A stretch of 64,000 nt of DNA from Pyricularia pennisetigena. Taxonomy: Eukaryota; Ascomycota; Sordariomycetes; Magnaporthales; Pyriculariaceae. The position numbers were made by a program, and so were the translations under genes. Below the pieces are notes generated by a model. It searched no databases. It worked only from the letters and a program-made list of their open reading frames with translations, and was not told the DNA's origin. The stretch covers positions 192,266 to 256,265 of the forward strand of contig NW_021940927.1 of the NCBI RefSeq assembly GCF_004337985.1, written 5' to 3'. Of the stretch, positions 1-9,820 are shown in pieces. Every line of letters begins with the position of its first letter. The first letter of the stretch is position 1.

Positions 1-599
1 ATTTTGGCGCTGGTTTGTGGGTCATTAAAGACCTTTCAGGTCTCTAAATGGCTTTGTTTAAAAACATTGCTTCACATCACCTTGTCTCCGATGGTGGGAA
101 GGTATTCCAATGCTCACCAGTAATGCGATCGACATACCTTTTGGGATATCGCAAAGAAAATTCAATTGAGATGTAAAGGATATCTTCTAAGCTATACTTT
201 ATGTTTGCTCCTGCTTAGCTTTATAACTTATGCCGTCTGATTATTTCTTGGGCCAAAAAAAACTATTAAGGTTCGTCACGTCGCCTCAGGTGGTTGGAAA
301 ATGGTCAGTAACAACGGCAGCGATGGGGAGCGGAATGTCTGAACTGAGGAAGTCTTTCGCGATACCTATTCCATCCCTTTGTACAGCTGGCGCTCCAATC
401 AACCTGTGAACATGTTGTCACTTATTTGCATTTTCCATTGATAATCACTCCTTTTAACAATTTACCCGCAGATGTGTTGGCAATAAGCCAGGTTAACCCG
501 TGGGACACAGCCCTGTTGAGTAGTCCACGAATAATATCAGTAAGATCTACATGAGGTTGCCTAATGCCGCACACAATCACCATAATGTTAATCATTCGC

Positions 600-780
600 T
601 CAACCAAGCAGGCCTGAGTTTTCTCAGCTATGCAGGAGGCCCTCCATATCCGCGGCTTGGAGCAAGAGCGCAATCCGATTTGAGGGCCTGGGGCGACAAA
701 CTGCGGGGTTCGGCGTCTGATTGCGACAGTGGGGGCTTACGGGCGGATCGTCTCACACTTTCTCCACCATCCAGGAGGCC
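600..780 (+). repeat. GC-rich dispersed repeat, copy 1
   Basis: This stretch matches, in inverted orientation, positions about 14690-14850. Both share a run that reads GGAGCAAGANCGCAATC, then a GGGCCTGGGGCGRCAAACTG block, then GGGGTTCGGCG. The similarity is clear to the eye over roughly 120 bases with scattered substitutions. The core GGCAAA-TGCGGGGTTCGG also recurs (inverted) at 1440-1470 and in variant form near 20520. The class is unknown; a non-autonomous DNA element is possible. Confidence 0.6.
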
Positions 781-1414
781 TCTTGTTGGCATCCGGTGGG
801 GAGAAGCATACAAAAATGCGTGTTAGGGCATACAAACAATCCTGGTCTGCACTTTAGCAGTTCATCACACCGACTTGATAGCTCAAAAGCGGCGTTATTT
901 GTTGACTTCGCAGGGTTCCGCTGCTCGCTACAGACTGCATTTATTTCATGGATGTTCCTTATCAATTGATGAGTTGACTATAGACGCAGCACATTCTATC
1001 GTCGTGTAGGATAATTAAGTGACCGCTTGCATGTGGTGTGACACCGCGTTCAACAAGTCGGACGGACCGTCCGGACTCGAGAGTCCTAAATTTGGGGTTG
1101 AGCCTTGTGTGACATGATACGTGGTAGTAAAGTTGATTATCCTCCGTTTCACTAATGCCGGCGGTCCCATTCGGCGTGGGGCAAAACGGAGTTCTGGGTG
1201 GTTGAAAAAACCGCATTATCAATCGCCCACAATTCAGTCTACTGCACTCTTTCTCGGCCATATAGTTATTAGTTTACAAGTGCACAGGCTACCATGCCCG
1301 CCGACGCCACTACCACCACTACCACCTCTTGGAGAATGTACGCATGGCTTCTTGAGGGTGGCCTGGTCGACTGCATAATCTCTTGTCGTTCGATGATTAA
1401 CCTCTAGTCTAGTT

Positions 1415-1930
1415 GATTAATTTCGCCACGCATCACCATGTGACACCGAACCCCGCATTTTGCCGCCCCAAAGATAGTGTGCCACGGTGATGGAGGGCCC
1501 CCTGCATCGTGATGGACGCCCTGACGGACTATCAAATCATGGTGGCAGTTCTGCGAAAGTGCAAGGTTCTTTGGCAGGCAGTAACCACCGTCAGAGCATT
1601 CCCAATGCAGGAGCCCTCCATCAGCGAGGCGGGGAGCAAGCGCGCAACCCGGTTGGCTGGCCTTGCAGAATCAAATGGAGTAGTGGTTTCGACTGGGGAA
1701 TAGTAAGCGGATTGAGCAGGCAGCCAAGACCCCACTTTGGCACCGCAAATTATTTGCTTGGCACGACGGGTGATTCAGGTCGTATCAACCCTCGTTCCGA
1801 AAGATTATTGGTTTGTTAACCTAAATTGGCAGCGTGGGTATTACAGGAGCACGTCAGATGCTATCAAGTTTTCCGTCACTATCACAAAATTCCCATTGTG
1901 CAGATTTGAGGTTCGTGCAGGGTTTTCAGA
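1415..1930 (+). repeat. Degenerate dispersed repeat, copy A
   Basis: The stretch aligns with the reverse complement of about 19930-20568. Anchor blocks shared in the same order are TTTCGCCACG-ATCACCATG near the left end, CCCCGCATTTTGCCGC, CGTGATGGACGCC, GGAGCCCTCCAT-AGCG, TTGGCTGG-CTTGCA, TTCCGAAAGA-T and ACTATCACAAA near the right end. Substitutions and small indels are spread throughout, so both copies are old. No coding potential is seen and the family is not recognised. Confidence 0.65.
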
Positions 1931-2279
1931 GTGAAAATGCAATGTTGTTCTGTTGCTGTATTGGCAGCCCAGTCTGACTGGCGATAGAGTGTGTAAATAA
2001 TTGACCCTAACCCCGAACCAATACAGACTGTCGGCAGGGCAGTGAGTCCTATTACGACCATGCGGGTCAAGGTCTTCGAACCCAAGTGAAGGGATAGTTC
2101 GACTTGCATTTTAGAAGAGGTAGTCATTTGAACTGTTGAGATGAAAGAGACGTCAAAATCTTCAGGCGAAAACATAGGTGTGTTGGGCACTGGGTATTCC
2201 CTGCTCTGATTGAAGGTCGGGCACGATAAGAAAGTTACACATAAAAAGTGAATGAGACAGCTACCCCTCAGGGGTGGTC

Positions 2280-2286
2280 TATAAAA
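2280..2286 (+). promoter_or_regulatory. TATA box of the gene at 2394
   Basis: A TATAAAA heptamer lies 108 bases upstream of the ATG at 2394, in a pyrimidine- and CA-rich leader typical of fungal promoters. Confidence 0.5.
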
Positions 2287-2393
2287 TGTGATATGATCAT
2301 ACCCAGAAATCTTCTGTCCATCATTCATTGCCGCCTGCTATATACACGAGACACACCAACTAGACACACTGACTTCACCAATACATTCCGACC

Positions 2394-4265
2394 ATGTCCT
2401 TACTTGCTAAGATCTCTTTCTCGAGCCTGGATACAATGAATCTACCCGTTGATGCTCGCATAACTGAGTTCAGTCATCTCGCCTCATACAACTGGATCGA
2501 GCGTCCGACGCCGACCATTGCCGTTCCGGGCAGTCCCGCCGAATGGTCACCGCCTACCGGTCCTACCCGACTGAAAAAGGACACGGGCTACTTCTATACG
2601 GCGCAGAACCTGGCCCGCCGTCCCGAAAGCCCGCTTGAGCCTTTGTTTTGCGCCATGCTCCTCACCGATCCCTCGGTTGACCTCCGCTCAATTGATGTCG
2701 TAACTGATCGAAACAACATTCGAAAGCTGCTGTCGTTTGTCGAACCCAGGAACGGGAAGAACGGGGCTGAAGATTTCGTGATCAACATTGAGATTGTTGG
2801 CAAGACGGCTCTTTTCTCCCGCGAAGAGAAGGAGGCCAGGCGATACATCGCACCGAACGAGTTCCGGGGCCACGGCCACGAGTTTGAGGAGGCATACACC
2901 ACGAGCAAGGTACAGGGCAGTACTGGACATTACAGGATCGCTTCATACTTGTTTGGCGATCTCAAATTTCTCGTCAGATACGAGGTGGATGGTTATGTTT
3001 CCCCTGTTGGAGGGGCAGATACAAGTAGCATCCTTGCTCACAAGCTATCCTCCTTGCAATTTTCAAAGGCACCGCCGGAGCCATTATCAGCATCGTATGA
3101 ACAGCCAGGGTCGAAACTGAGGGTGGTAGTGGAGGGAAAAACGATCCTATCAGAACAATGCTTAGAGATTAAGACCCGAGTCGCCCACAAACCCCTACAT
3201 ATTCAAGATATCATGCCACAACTTTGGGCATCGCAAACAACGAAGCTTGTGCGAGCTTACCACACCGGTGGCCTCTTTCAGTCCCCAATCGTTGAGGATG
3301 TAACTGACGAGATAAAGAAATGGGAGAAAAATAACGAAAGCACTTTGAAGAAACTAATGGCAGTGGTTTCCAAGATCCTTGATGTTGCCAAACGATCTGG
3401 TGGTCCTGTTCAGGTCAGATACAGCGCAGCAGAGGGCCAACTGTGTTTGTACAACAATGACTCTATGAACATGCTGCCGGACGATATTTACGTCAAATGG
3501 AGCTCGACGATAGAGACAAAAAGCTTGTCAGCTCTCAAGACTCCGGACATGACTTCTGATGTCAAAGACACCCTGCCGGTTATCGTGGGAGGGAAGCAGT
3601 ATCTCGTTGATCTAAACAAATTCCCCTTTTTCCAAACTCTAATGGCATCGCGATCACCAGAGTCAAAGGAGGCAGTTTTGATCCACAAAGATATTCCCTT
3701 TTTCGGGGCGATCAATTACAGTGTTCAACATGGATTACGGAACCTCTTCAGGCGAACGCCAAATCGCATTCAGGACTACCATACCCTGTGCGAGACTCTT
3801 GATAGCCTTGGGATTGACGTTTGCCAGGGACTTAATCTCCAAAACATCATCAAGCTGCTGAAGGTGGAATCGGACGATTATGACCCAGAGGAACGAAGAG
3901 TGATCCGGAGGAATAAAACGGCCGCCCGTGACGCTGCATTCCGTTTTGTATACCTGTTGTTCAAAGGCGGATCCACGTCGCAGTTTCCGTCATCTTCATT
4001 ACCGGCACTATCAACACAGGACCGAGCCATCGCTTACAATGCGGTCAGCTACGTCGTGTCGCATCGCAGGATCTTCGGCTACAAGACACGCAGCATGGTC
4101 CGAGAAGCCTTTGAAGCTGCCTCCTCCTTGACGTACAAGCAGCGCTTGGCACTGGATAAGTGGCCAATCACAGAGCCCAGCCATAGTGGATGGGAGGATG
4201 ATGAGACAACCAATGACGAAGGCGAGTGTTATGCTGATTTGTATTGGGGTTCAGAGTCGTCGTAA
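2394..4265 (+). CDS. DXO/Rai1-like nuclease-fold protein, 623 aa
   Basis: This is a single-exon gene. Its first half carries, in order, the active-site motifs known for the DXO/Rai1 family of decapping and 5'-3' exonucleases (PD-(D/E)XK fold): G-H-x-F-E ending at Glu165, E-V-D at 197-199 inside RYEVDGY, E-I-K at 258-260, and a W-A-S-Q block with Gln281. Known enzymes have Gxx-x-E, ExD, ExK and a WxQ glutamine in this order, with similar spacing from the ExK Lys to the Gln. The gap between ExD and ExK (about 60 residues) is longer than in the enzymes I know. The C-terminal half, about residues 340-623, matches nothing I recognise and ends in an acidic, Trp-containing tail. The family assignment is inference from motifs; activity on RNA caps is untested. 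A TATA box sits 108 nt upstream of the ATG. Similar fungal proteins are, from memory, often mislabelled as prenyl-synthase-related. Confidence 0.6.
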   Translation: MSLLAKISFSSLDTMNLPVDARITEFSHLASYNWIERPTPTIAVPGSPAEWSPPTGPTRLKKDTGYFYTAQNLARRPESPLEPLFCAMLLTDPSVDLRSIDVVTDRNNIRKLLSFVEPRNGKNGAEDFVINIEIVGKTALFSREEKEARRYIAPNEFRGHGHEFEEAYTTSKVQGSTGHYRIASYLFGDLKFLVRYEVDGYVSPVGGADTSSILAHKLSSLQFSKAPPEPLSASYEQPGSKLRVVVEGKTILSEQCLEIKTRVAHKPLHIQDIMPQLWASQTTKLVRAYHTGGLFQSPIVEDVTDEIKKWEKNNESTLKKLMAVVSKILDVAKRSGGPVQVRYSAAEGQLCLYNNDSMNMLPDDIYVKWSSTIETKSLSALKTPDMTSDVKDTLPVIVGGKQYLVDLNKFPFFQTLMASRSPESKEAVLIHKDIPFFGAINYSVQHGLRNLFRRTPNRIQDYHTLCETLDSLGIDVCQGLNLQNIIKLLKVESDDYDPEERRVIRRNKTAARDAAFRFVYLLFKGGSTSQFPSSSLPALSTQDRAIAYNAVSYVVSHRRIFGYKTRSMVREAFEAASSLTYKQRLALDKWPITEPSHSGWEDDETTNDEGECYADLYWGSESS

Positions 4266-6158
4266 TTGGGGTTCAACAGCGGCGGTATCTCTTTTTAATT
4301 GCTACATTCAAGAAATTTAAAACTTCAAAAAAAAAACACGAACCCCTCCCGGCGCTGAAGCCGGCCGTTTAGGGTCGGTTGCCAATAGGAACGGGTCCGA
4401 TTCAAGTTTATCGGGACCCTATTTCGGCCCCGCCCAATTCATGCTACCCTGGCATCACGTGGCCAATCCCCTGAAATCCTAGCTCAGCCCAATGCGATAG
4501 TCCTGATTATTCCAACTGTTGATAGGAATTGTATGATCGCTGCAATCGGTAAAAACAATAAAACAATTGTAACAGTATCCTCATGAATCGTAACTATCTA
4601 CAATCCCGCAGAGATTTGTTAAAATTTCCGCTACGTTATCTGAGATCTCGTTGCTGTGCACGTGATCTACACATTCGCATGTCTACCTATGAACAAACAC
4701 CACCAACTACCCTCCGCATACTCTTTTATCAATCAACGAGCTGTTCACTTCCGAAGTTTCTTTTCTTGAGTCTGATGCCAGGCACTGCATCGTAAACCAG
4801 CTGGCTTCCGCCATCAACGACGTCAAAAATGGCGAACAGTCTCAAGAATGTCTCGCGTGGTGGTAATTAATTAACCAGTAAGAGTAATGATACCCATAAC
4901 CATCACAACCACCCGTACAGTCTTCGTTGTTGGTGCGCGAAACGAACTTCCGCCCACTACAATACCCGGCACTGTTCTGACGAGCCACCAACAGCTGTGG
5001 ATAAGTTATTCATTGGAAGGCCAGGCCTCCACATATGCAGCCAAGAGCAGGGCGTAGAATTTGATTTGCAGGACTAGAAAAGGTAGCAAAGTGCGGGGTC
5101 AATCGTCGCTTGCTGATGATTAGGCTGTCAGTAGCAAAAAACCACAACGAATGAGCATCCGATTGCCTTGAGTTGGCCATGTTTTCCTTTATTCTTTTAA
5201 TTGCCTTGCGTTCACACTGGTTTAACCCTCAGCTGGTTTATATCTTCTCGGCTTTAGCAGGGATGAAGAAATCGTGCATTGGACGGATCATTTCTTAGCC
5301 TGTAATCTCATGTAAGCGTCATCCATCTTAGGGTAGCTGGGACTCTCTGTTCGAATGTGCAACGAATCTGCTTTGGTCATTGATAAAGTGCTTTTCATTC
5401 CTCTGCGCTGGAAAGGCACGCATGATGCAATCAAAGAGCGACATCGCAGAGGCTATGAGCTGACAAGGCATCGATTGATGCGTGGTGTTACCCCCCAGTT
5501 GCTTGCAAAAAATGCCGACCCATAAGCTACTATCTAGAAACTAGCCCCATCAATGGACCTGTAGCAACGCATCACATACGGAAAGCATGTGCGGGCAGCC
5601 ACAACGCCCCTCCCCATGCCCTTGCCACACTGTTACCTGTTCACTAGCATCGACTTGCACCATTCCCGCATGGAAAAGATACGTCCGCCGCTGATAATTG
5701 TAGTTGTTGCAACCCAAATTGAATTCATTCGACCAATTCCAGCCATAGGATACTTCCAGAATTCGAGTCCCCGGAGACAAGCGTAGCATCTGGTCCGAAA
5801 ATTGCCAAGCTGTCAGCGTAATTATATCTGGTTCAATCAGAATCTCCCTTCATCCCCCGTGTTTTCTTCGTTGATGACAAATTACACAGTCTTGCCGCGC
5901 AAATTTCGCGCGTATTTGTTTTGAGTCGCCCATATCCTGTGTGTCTTCCAATAATGACGTTTCTTTTCTTTCTTGTCTTCCGTCTCTTCCCATGGACAAT
6001 CCCTTTTCGGACATTTTTTATGTTGGCGCACATAAAGTTCCTAAGCTTGACGTGATGCGGGTGAAGTAACTTAGATTCAAATTATAATTGAGCTAGTTCC
6101 TTTTTGTGTGATGATTTATTGCAAGGCTACAGGATAGCACTCCCATAGTTATGCCAAC
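4266..6158. other. Intergenic, no gene seen
   Basis: This is a 1.9-kb stretch with only short open frames lacking known motifs. A short A8-9 tract follows the upstream gene. It separates the DXO/Rai1-like gene from the solo LTR. Confidence 0.5.
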
Positions 6159-6606
6159 TGTTACGACCAGGATTGGGGCCGACACTATTGGGCAAGAAGA
6201 GGAAGAAGTGTCGGGAACCCAAACGAGAACCACCGGAAAGTACGAACCGAGAAACAGGAACAGGAAGCTCCGAGTCACGTGACGATATGATAAAGGAACC
6301 CTATCCCGATCACCAAGCCAGCGTGATCACGATCACCGCCAAGGAAGTGATCAGCCCTAGTAGGGATCACTCAGAGGTGATCGTGATCACTTACACGAAG
6401 TGATCACTAGTCTATATAAGAGACGCTCATTACCATGTAGATAGAGTTTAGCTCAGGATTGCCTAGCAGCAATCAAGCTCGTTATACAATCGATCATAAC
6501 TTCACCCCAGTCATTGAGAAACCCAGTTACCCAGACAGACGCTCAGTTGCTTCAACCCACTGTACTTTACCATAAGAACAGGTTACCCGATACCTTGATC
6601 GTAGCA
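6159..6606 (+). mobile_element. Putative solo LTR, 448 bp
   Basis: The segment begins TGTTACGA and ends TCGTAGCA, which are inverted termini of 8 bases with one mismatch and the canonical TG...CA ends of LTRs. It contains a TATA box (TATATAAG at 6413-6420) placed as expected for the U3/R border. No internal retroelement sequence adjoins it. The flanking five bases do not match as a target duplication, so the solo LTR may have arisen by recombination between two elements, or the flanks have changed. U3 carries a cluster of GTGATCA-containing palindromes at about 6310-6410. It ends only a few bases beyond the likely 3' end of the neighbouring BTB gene. Confidence 0.6.
6311..6412. repeat. Cluster of GTGATCAC-type palindromes in the LTR U3
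   Basis: Within about 100 bases the motif GTGATC or its complement occurs repeatedly, including GTGATCACGATCAC and its near mirror GTGATCGTGATCAC. The block lies directly upstream of the TATA box, so it could be an enhancer of the retroelement promoter; this is inference. Confidence 0.5.
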
Positions 6607-6622
6607 TTTCATCAGTCTAGTC

Positions 6623-7610
6623 TTAACAACATAGACCCCACAAGTGCCCTTGCCAAACCGCCATACTCCTCCAAAAGCTCCTGAAACTCCTTAATCTTCC
6701 ACAAGCCTCCACGTTACAAGAAATATAATGGATCACCATCTGTCTCAGCTTTTCGGGAACCAACTCTCCATAGCAAAATCGTACCAGTGCCACGATGCCG
6801 TTAAGGTTGTTCTTAGGTATCTTGGACTTGACCAAAGCTTGGTGGAGCTTTTGCAGTGACACGTCCATCAGTCGAGTGATTCCATAGCGATCTGCTAGGA
6901 CATACACTTGGCAATGGTGAATGAGTATATCCGCGTCCGGCCCGCCTTCTGTATCAAATGTGCCGTTTTTGGTGAAGCCGGAAAGGTCCATGCGCCATGA
7001 CCGTTCAAAGTCATCCCATAGAATTTCTCTGTTTGTTCTTCTCTTCATGGCCGTGTATGCAGCAACAGTATCTTCACCCCATTCATATGCGTTCTTCCTT
7101 TTGCAGCATCTGCACTTTTTGCAACACTTTTTGGCTGACGCGAGAGAGCCCCAACTGTCGACCCCAAAAGGTTCGACTAACCTCTCTTCGTCTGGGTCCA
7201 AAATTTCAGGTTGAAACTGCTCGATTTGGGTGCATTTACCAAACTGAGCTTCAAACGCGTCTGCCTTCATGGGACTGGTGGAGACTTTTGATGCAGGCGA
7301 AACGAGCTGCTCTGGAGTGTCATAATCTCCGCTGTAGACAAAGTGCCAAAAGCTAACGAAAGTCAGCTCGTTGACGTCATCCCATTCGACCGATTGTTCA
7401 ATTGCTTCCTTGAATCCCCCTTCTACCAATGCCTTCAAAACAGCAGATTGGTGAGCGATGAGGTAGGAATGTATGGTGAACTCTCGTTTCGCCGGGCCAA
7501 CGATAAAGCGGAATGGACCAGACGTGGCGACACTGAATTAGTTTGCGATTAGTTTGGGCGAAACACCTATGTTCTCAGTTAACTTACCTTTTCTTCGAAA
7601 TGCTCTCCAT
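6623..7610 (-). CDS. BTB/POZ domain protein, C-terminus frameshifted
   Basis: The model is exon 1 at 7588-7610, intron 7533-7587 (GTAAGT donor, AATTCAG end) and exon 2 at 6623-7532, giving 310 residues. The start MESISKK is followed by the fungal BTB signature SGPFRFIVGPAKREFTIHS and then AHQSAVLKALVEGG, with FWHFVYSGDYD closing the BTB core. A basic Cys-rich insert (KKCCKKCRCCKRK) and a helical C-terminal part (ADRYGITRLMDVSLQKLH) follow. BTB domains mediate dimerisation and cullin-3 or co-repressor contact; the partner here is unknown. Near 6704-6712 the frame appears to lack one base: the present ending is Trp/Arg-rich and atypical, whereas the alternative frame reads KIKEFQELLEEYGGLA to a stop at 6612, as BTB family tails do. 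This is a sequence error or an early pseudogene. Confidence 0.75.
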
Positions 7611-9460
7611 ACCTTCCCAGAATCTCACACTCGGGATGGACCAAATATTGTGTAGAACTTGGAAAGAAGGTTATCATATTGCTAAGTCGTGGAAAATACG
7701 TGGAAAATACGTGGCAAGTGTTAGAGGTGCGAGGAGCAATTTGGTGACCCGACATATACTGTGTCGATTTCTACAAGTTTGTAGTCAACCTTCTGTTTTT
7801 AGTTTCGCTTCCATACTAAGTGGGATTTCTTGGGTGGGATCTTACCAGGGAGACTAGCCCCATCGAGGGAGACCCGAAACGTCGCAGGGTCGATGGCGAG
7901 GAGGCAAATAAGCCCAAGCAAATCTTGCCGTCACCCGCGTGTGTAAAGCAAACCATCGCTAGCGACCTGTACGTCGCCTACACCGACCGGAAAAAAGGCT
8001 TCCTAGGGTGTACGGATTCTACCGCTAATTGCCGACAGCAGCGATCCCGGCCTGTTTCCGGTTGGTAACTTCAGACGGTATTGCCTTCAAATCTTAGTAA
8101 ACTTAAAGTTAGCGGGAATTTCGGCACTTATACTCTCGCTAGTAAGAGTCTATTTTACCCCAAATTTATCAATCCTCAACTTTTCTAATTGCCAAGTTCA
8201 AGTCCGAGCTACTGTTTTGCTGTGGTAAGAGGGAAAACTCTAAATTTTAATTAAATCGGCGCCGGACGAGCCTATTTAAAGTCTTTTCAACAACATTCAT
8301 TATGCGCCACCTTCCAGACCAGACTGACTATCGAAGTTCCATAATTTAACTCATATACCATGGACGGCTCCATCTTCGCGTCCCATTTGAGACTTCAATC
8401 AAAGTTTAACCATTATACGTTAAAAACAGCCCACTTGTCAAAAATTTATAGCATTCGCTAAAACGCCTCGTCTGGAGTGCTTTAGGGTAATGACACCATA
8501 CTTATCACTACAAATCACTCCCGGTATGCGAGATTGGTTAGCCCGATAATTACATGATCGCCATCGCCACCGCATTCGGGTTGCTATCTAAAAAAGAGAT
8601 TATGGCGCCTGCTTGTTATGGTTCGTATTAGTGTTGAGGCGGCTGTCCAGTAGATTGTACACCTCGTCCCATGTTTTGTGCGGGCCAATATGGTTTATAT
8701 GAAGTTCCTCCGCATGGCTAGAAAGCATGTCTGGGAAAACCACATGGTACTGGCTTTTGTCAATCTGCAGCCAGTTGCGATAGCAGAAAATGTTTTAGTT
8801 CTCAGGATATATGTGCGCACGTTACGGCTGTGCAGTGAGTCACTGCTAGCGCGTGCATGCAGTGTGAAATAGGGGACAAAGAGATCTGATCGGCGAAGCT
8901 TTTGCTTCCTGTTGCAGCAGGCTGCCTTATCCGTACGTAACAGCACTGTTATCCTAACCCGTTCTTAGAGATGGTTTACGTCAAGACATTGGCTACAATA
9001 CCCACAGCCTCCGACCAGACATCGACCTCCGCCATAGGACTTCGTTGGAATCATGCGGTTTCTGCTTCCAGAACTCGGGAAATGCGCAGGGCTAGAATTG
9101 TAGCCGCCAGGGCGACGTGGGAGGAAAGCTATACCACCAACGCTACCACACGAGTGATTTGCTTTGCTGTTTTCATGTTTGGCTGTTTGTTCTTGACGTC
9201 GCTTGTTTGGGTTTTTTCTTGGCCCGTTTTCACTGGTTTCAACACTGTCATCCCCCGCGATAACTTTCTTGGACGTTTTCACAGCCTACGTATTGTTGTT
9301 AGTTAACTTCTATACGTGCGCCCATGATCCTGGAATTATTCAAGACAAACACCAACCTAAATAAAAGGTTTTACCTTGTCACAATCACGTATCTGGTTCT
9401 GAAATTTGAAGTAGTTAGCAATGTTTTACAATTTCTCAATTCCGAAGTGGAGAGCAAAGA
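7611..9460. other. Intergenic, no gene recognised
   Basis: A GC-rich patch at about 7850-8060 has an 82-codon open frame without known motifs. The rest (8060-8960) is AT-rich. The open frames at 8678-9306 on both strands overlap one another and show no family signature. Confidence 0.45.
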
Positions 9461-9685
9461 TCAGCAACTAGTGACAGTGATGCTGTACTGAGCACTTGCC
9501 TTACTCTGGTCAACCCTCGGAAAGTCGTTGGGCTGCACCTCATCTTTGTGCTTGGGCGAGTCCCTCCAGTGCTGCTCAAGTGAAGACTTTGCTGTAAAGC
9601 ATTTTCCGCAGCTGCAGATAATGGTGGAATTTCCGCTTCCCTGCGCCTCCTTTGAGTCTTTGCCCTTTTGCTTCGGCACGTTCAT
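9461..9685 (-). CDS. Small single C2H2 zinc-finger protein
   Basis: The frame from ATG at 9685 starts MNVPKQKGKDSKEAQ and holds one finger, C-G-K-C-F-x5-L-x2-H-x5-H (CSCGKCF...LEQHWRDSPKH). A consensus donor (CAGA then GTAAGG) lies at 9504, and an acceptor (CTAAC branch, TTTCAG) at 9399-9401; splicing would give a slightly different short tail and a protein of about 64 residues instead of 74. Both versions keep the finger. The finger style, with QH-x5-S-x-x-H, resembles the four-finger gene at 16213-17335. Its start codon lies 55 bases from the left end of the pogo transposon, so its promoter is probably interrupted by that element. Nucleic-acid binding is inferred. Confidence 0.5.
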   Translation of the reverse strand: MNVPKQKGKDSKEAQGSGNSTIICSCGKCFTAKSSLEQHWRDSPKHKDEVQPNDFPRVDQSKASAQYSITVTSC

Positions 9686-9739
9686 CTTCGAAATTAGAGA
9701 TAGTTGATAGTTGGGGAAAATGAGGCCGTCTGCTGTTTA

Positions 9740-9771
9740 TCAGGACCCGGGCCATATCAGGACCCGGGCCA
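9740..9771 (+). repeat. Left terminal inverted repeat, doubled unit
   Basis: Two tandem copies of the 15-17 bp unit TCAGGACCCGGGCCA; exact inverse of 11550-11581. Confidence 0.92.
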
Positions 9772-9820
9772 CTTTTTCGGTCGGTCCAACTCCCAACTTC
9801 AATTGCAACGCCAGCATTAT

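Larger units (their letters stand above)
1..2279. other. Gene-poor left edge with degenerate repeats
   Basis: No protein-coding gene is recognised here. The stretch holds two copies of degenerate dispersed repeats (about 600-780 and 1415-1930, listed separately). The open frames present are short, lack family motifs and overlap those repeats. The 4-600 and 780-1415 parts are unremarkable, moderately AT-rich sequence in which I see nothing. Confidence 0.5.

Noticed and set aside
1882..2328. 148-codon minus-strand open frame with a hydrophobic stretch
   Set aside because: It overlaps the degenerate repeat at 1415-1930 and the promoter of the next gene, and shows no family motif or splice support.
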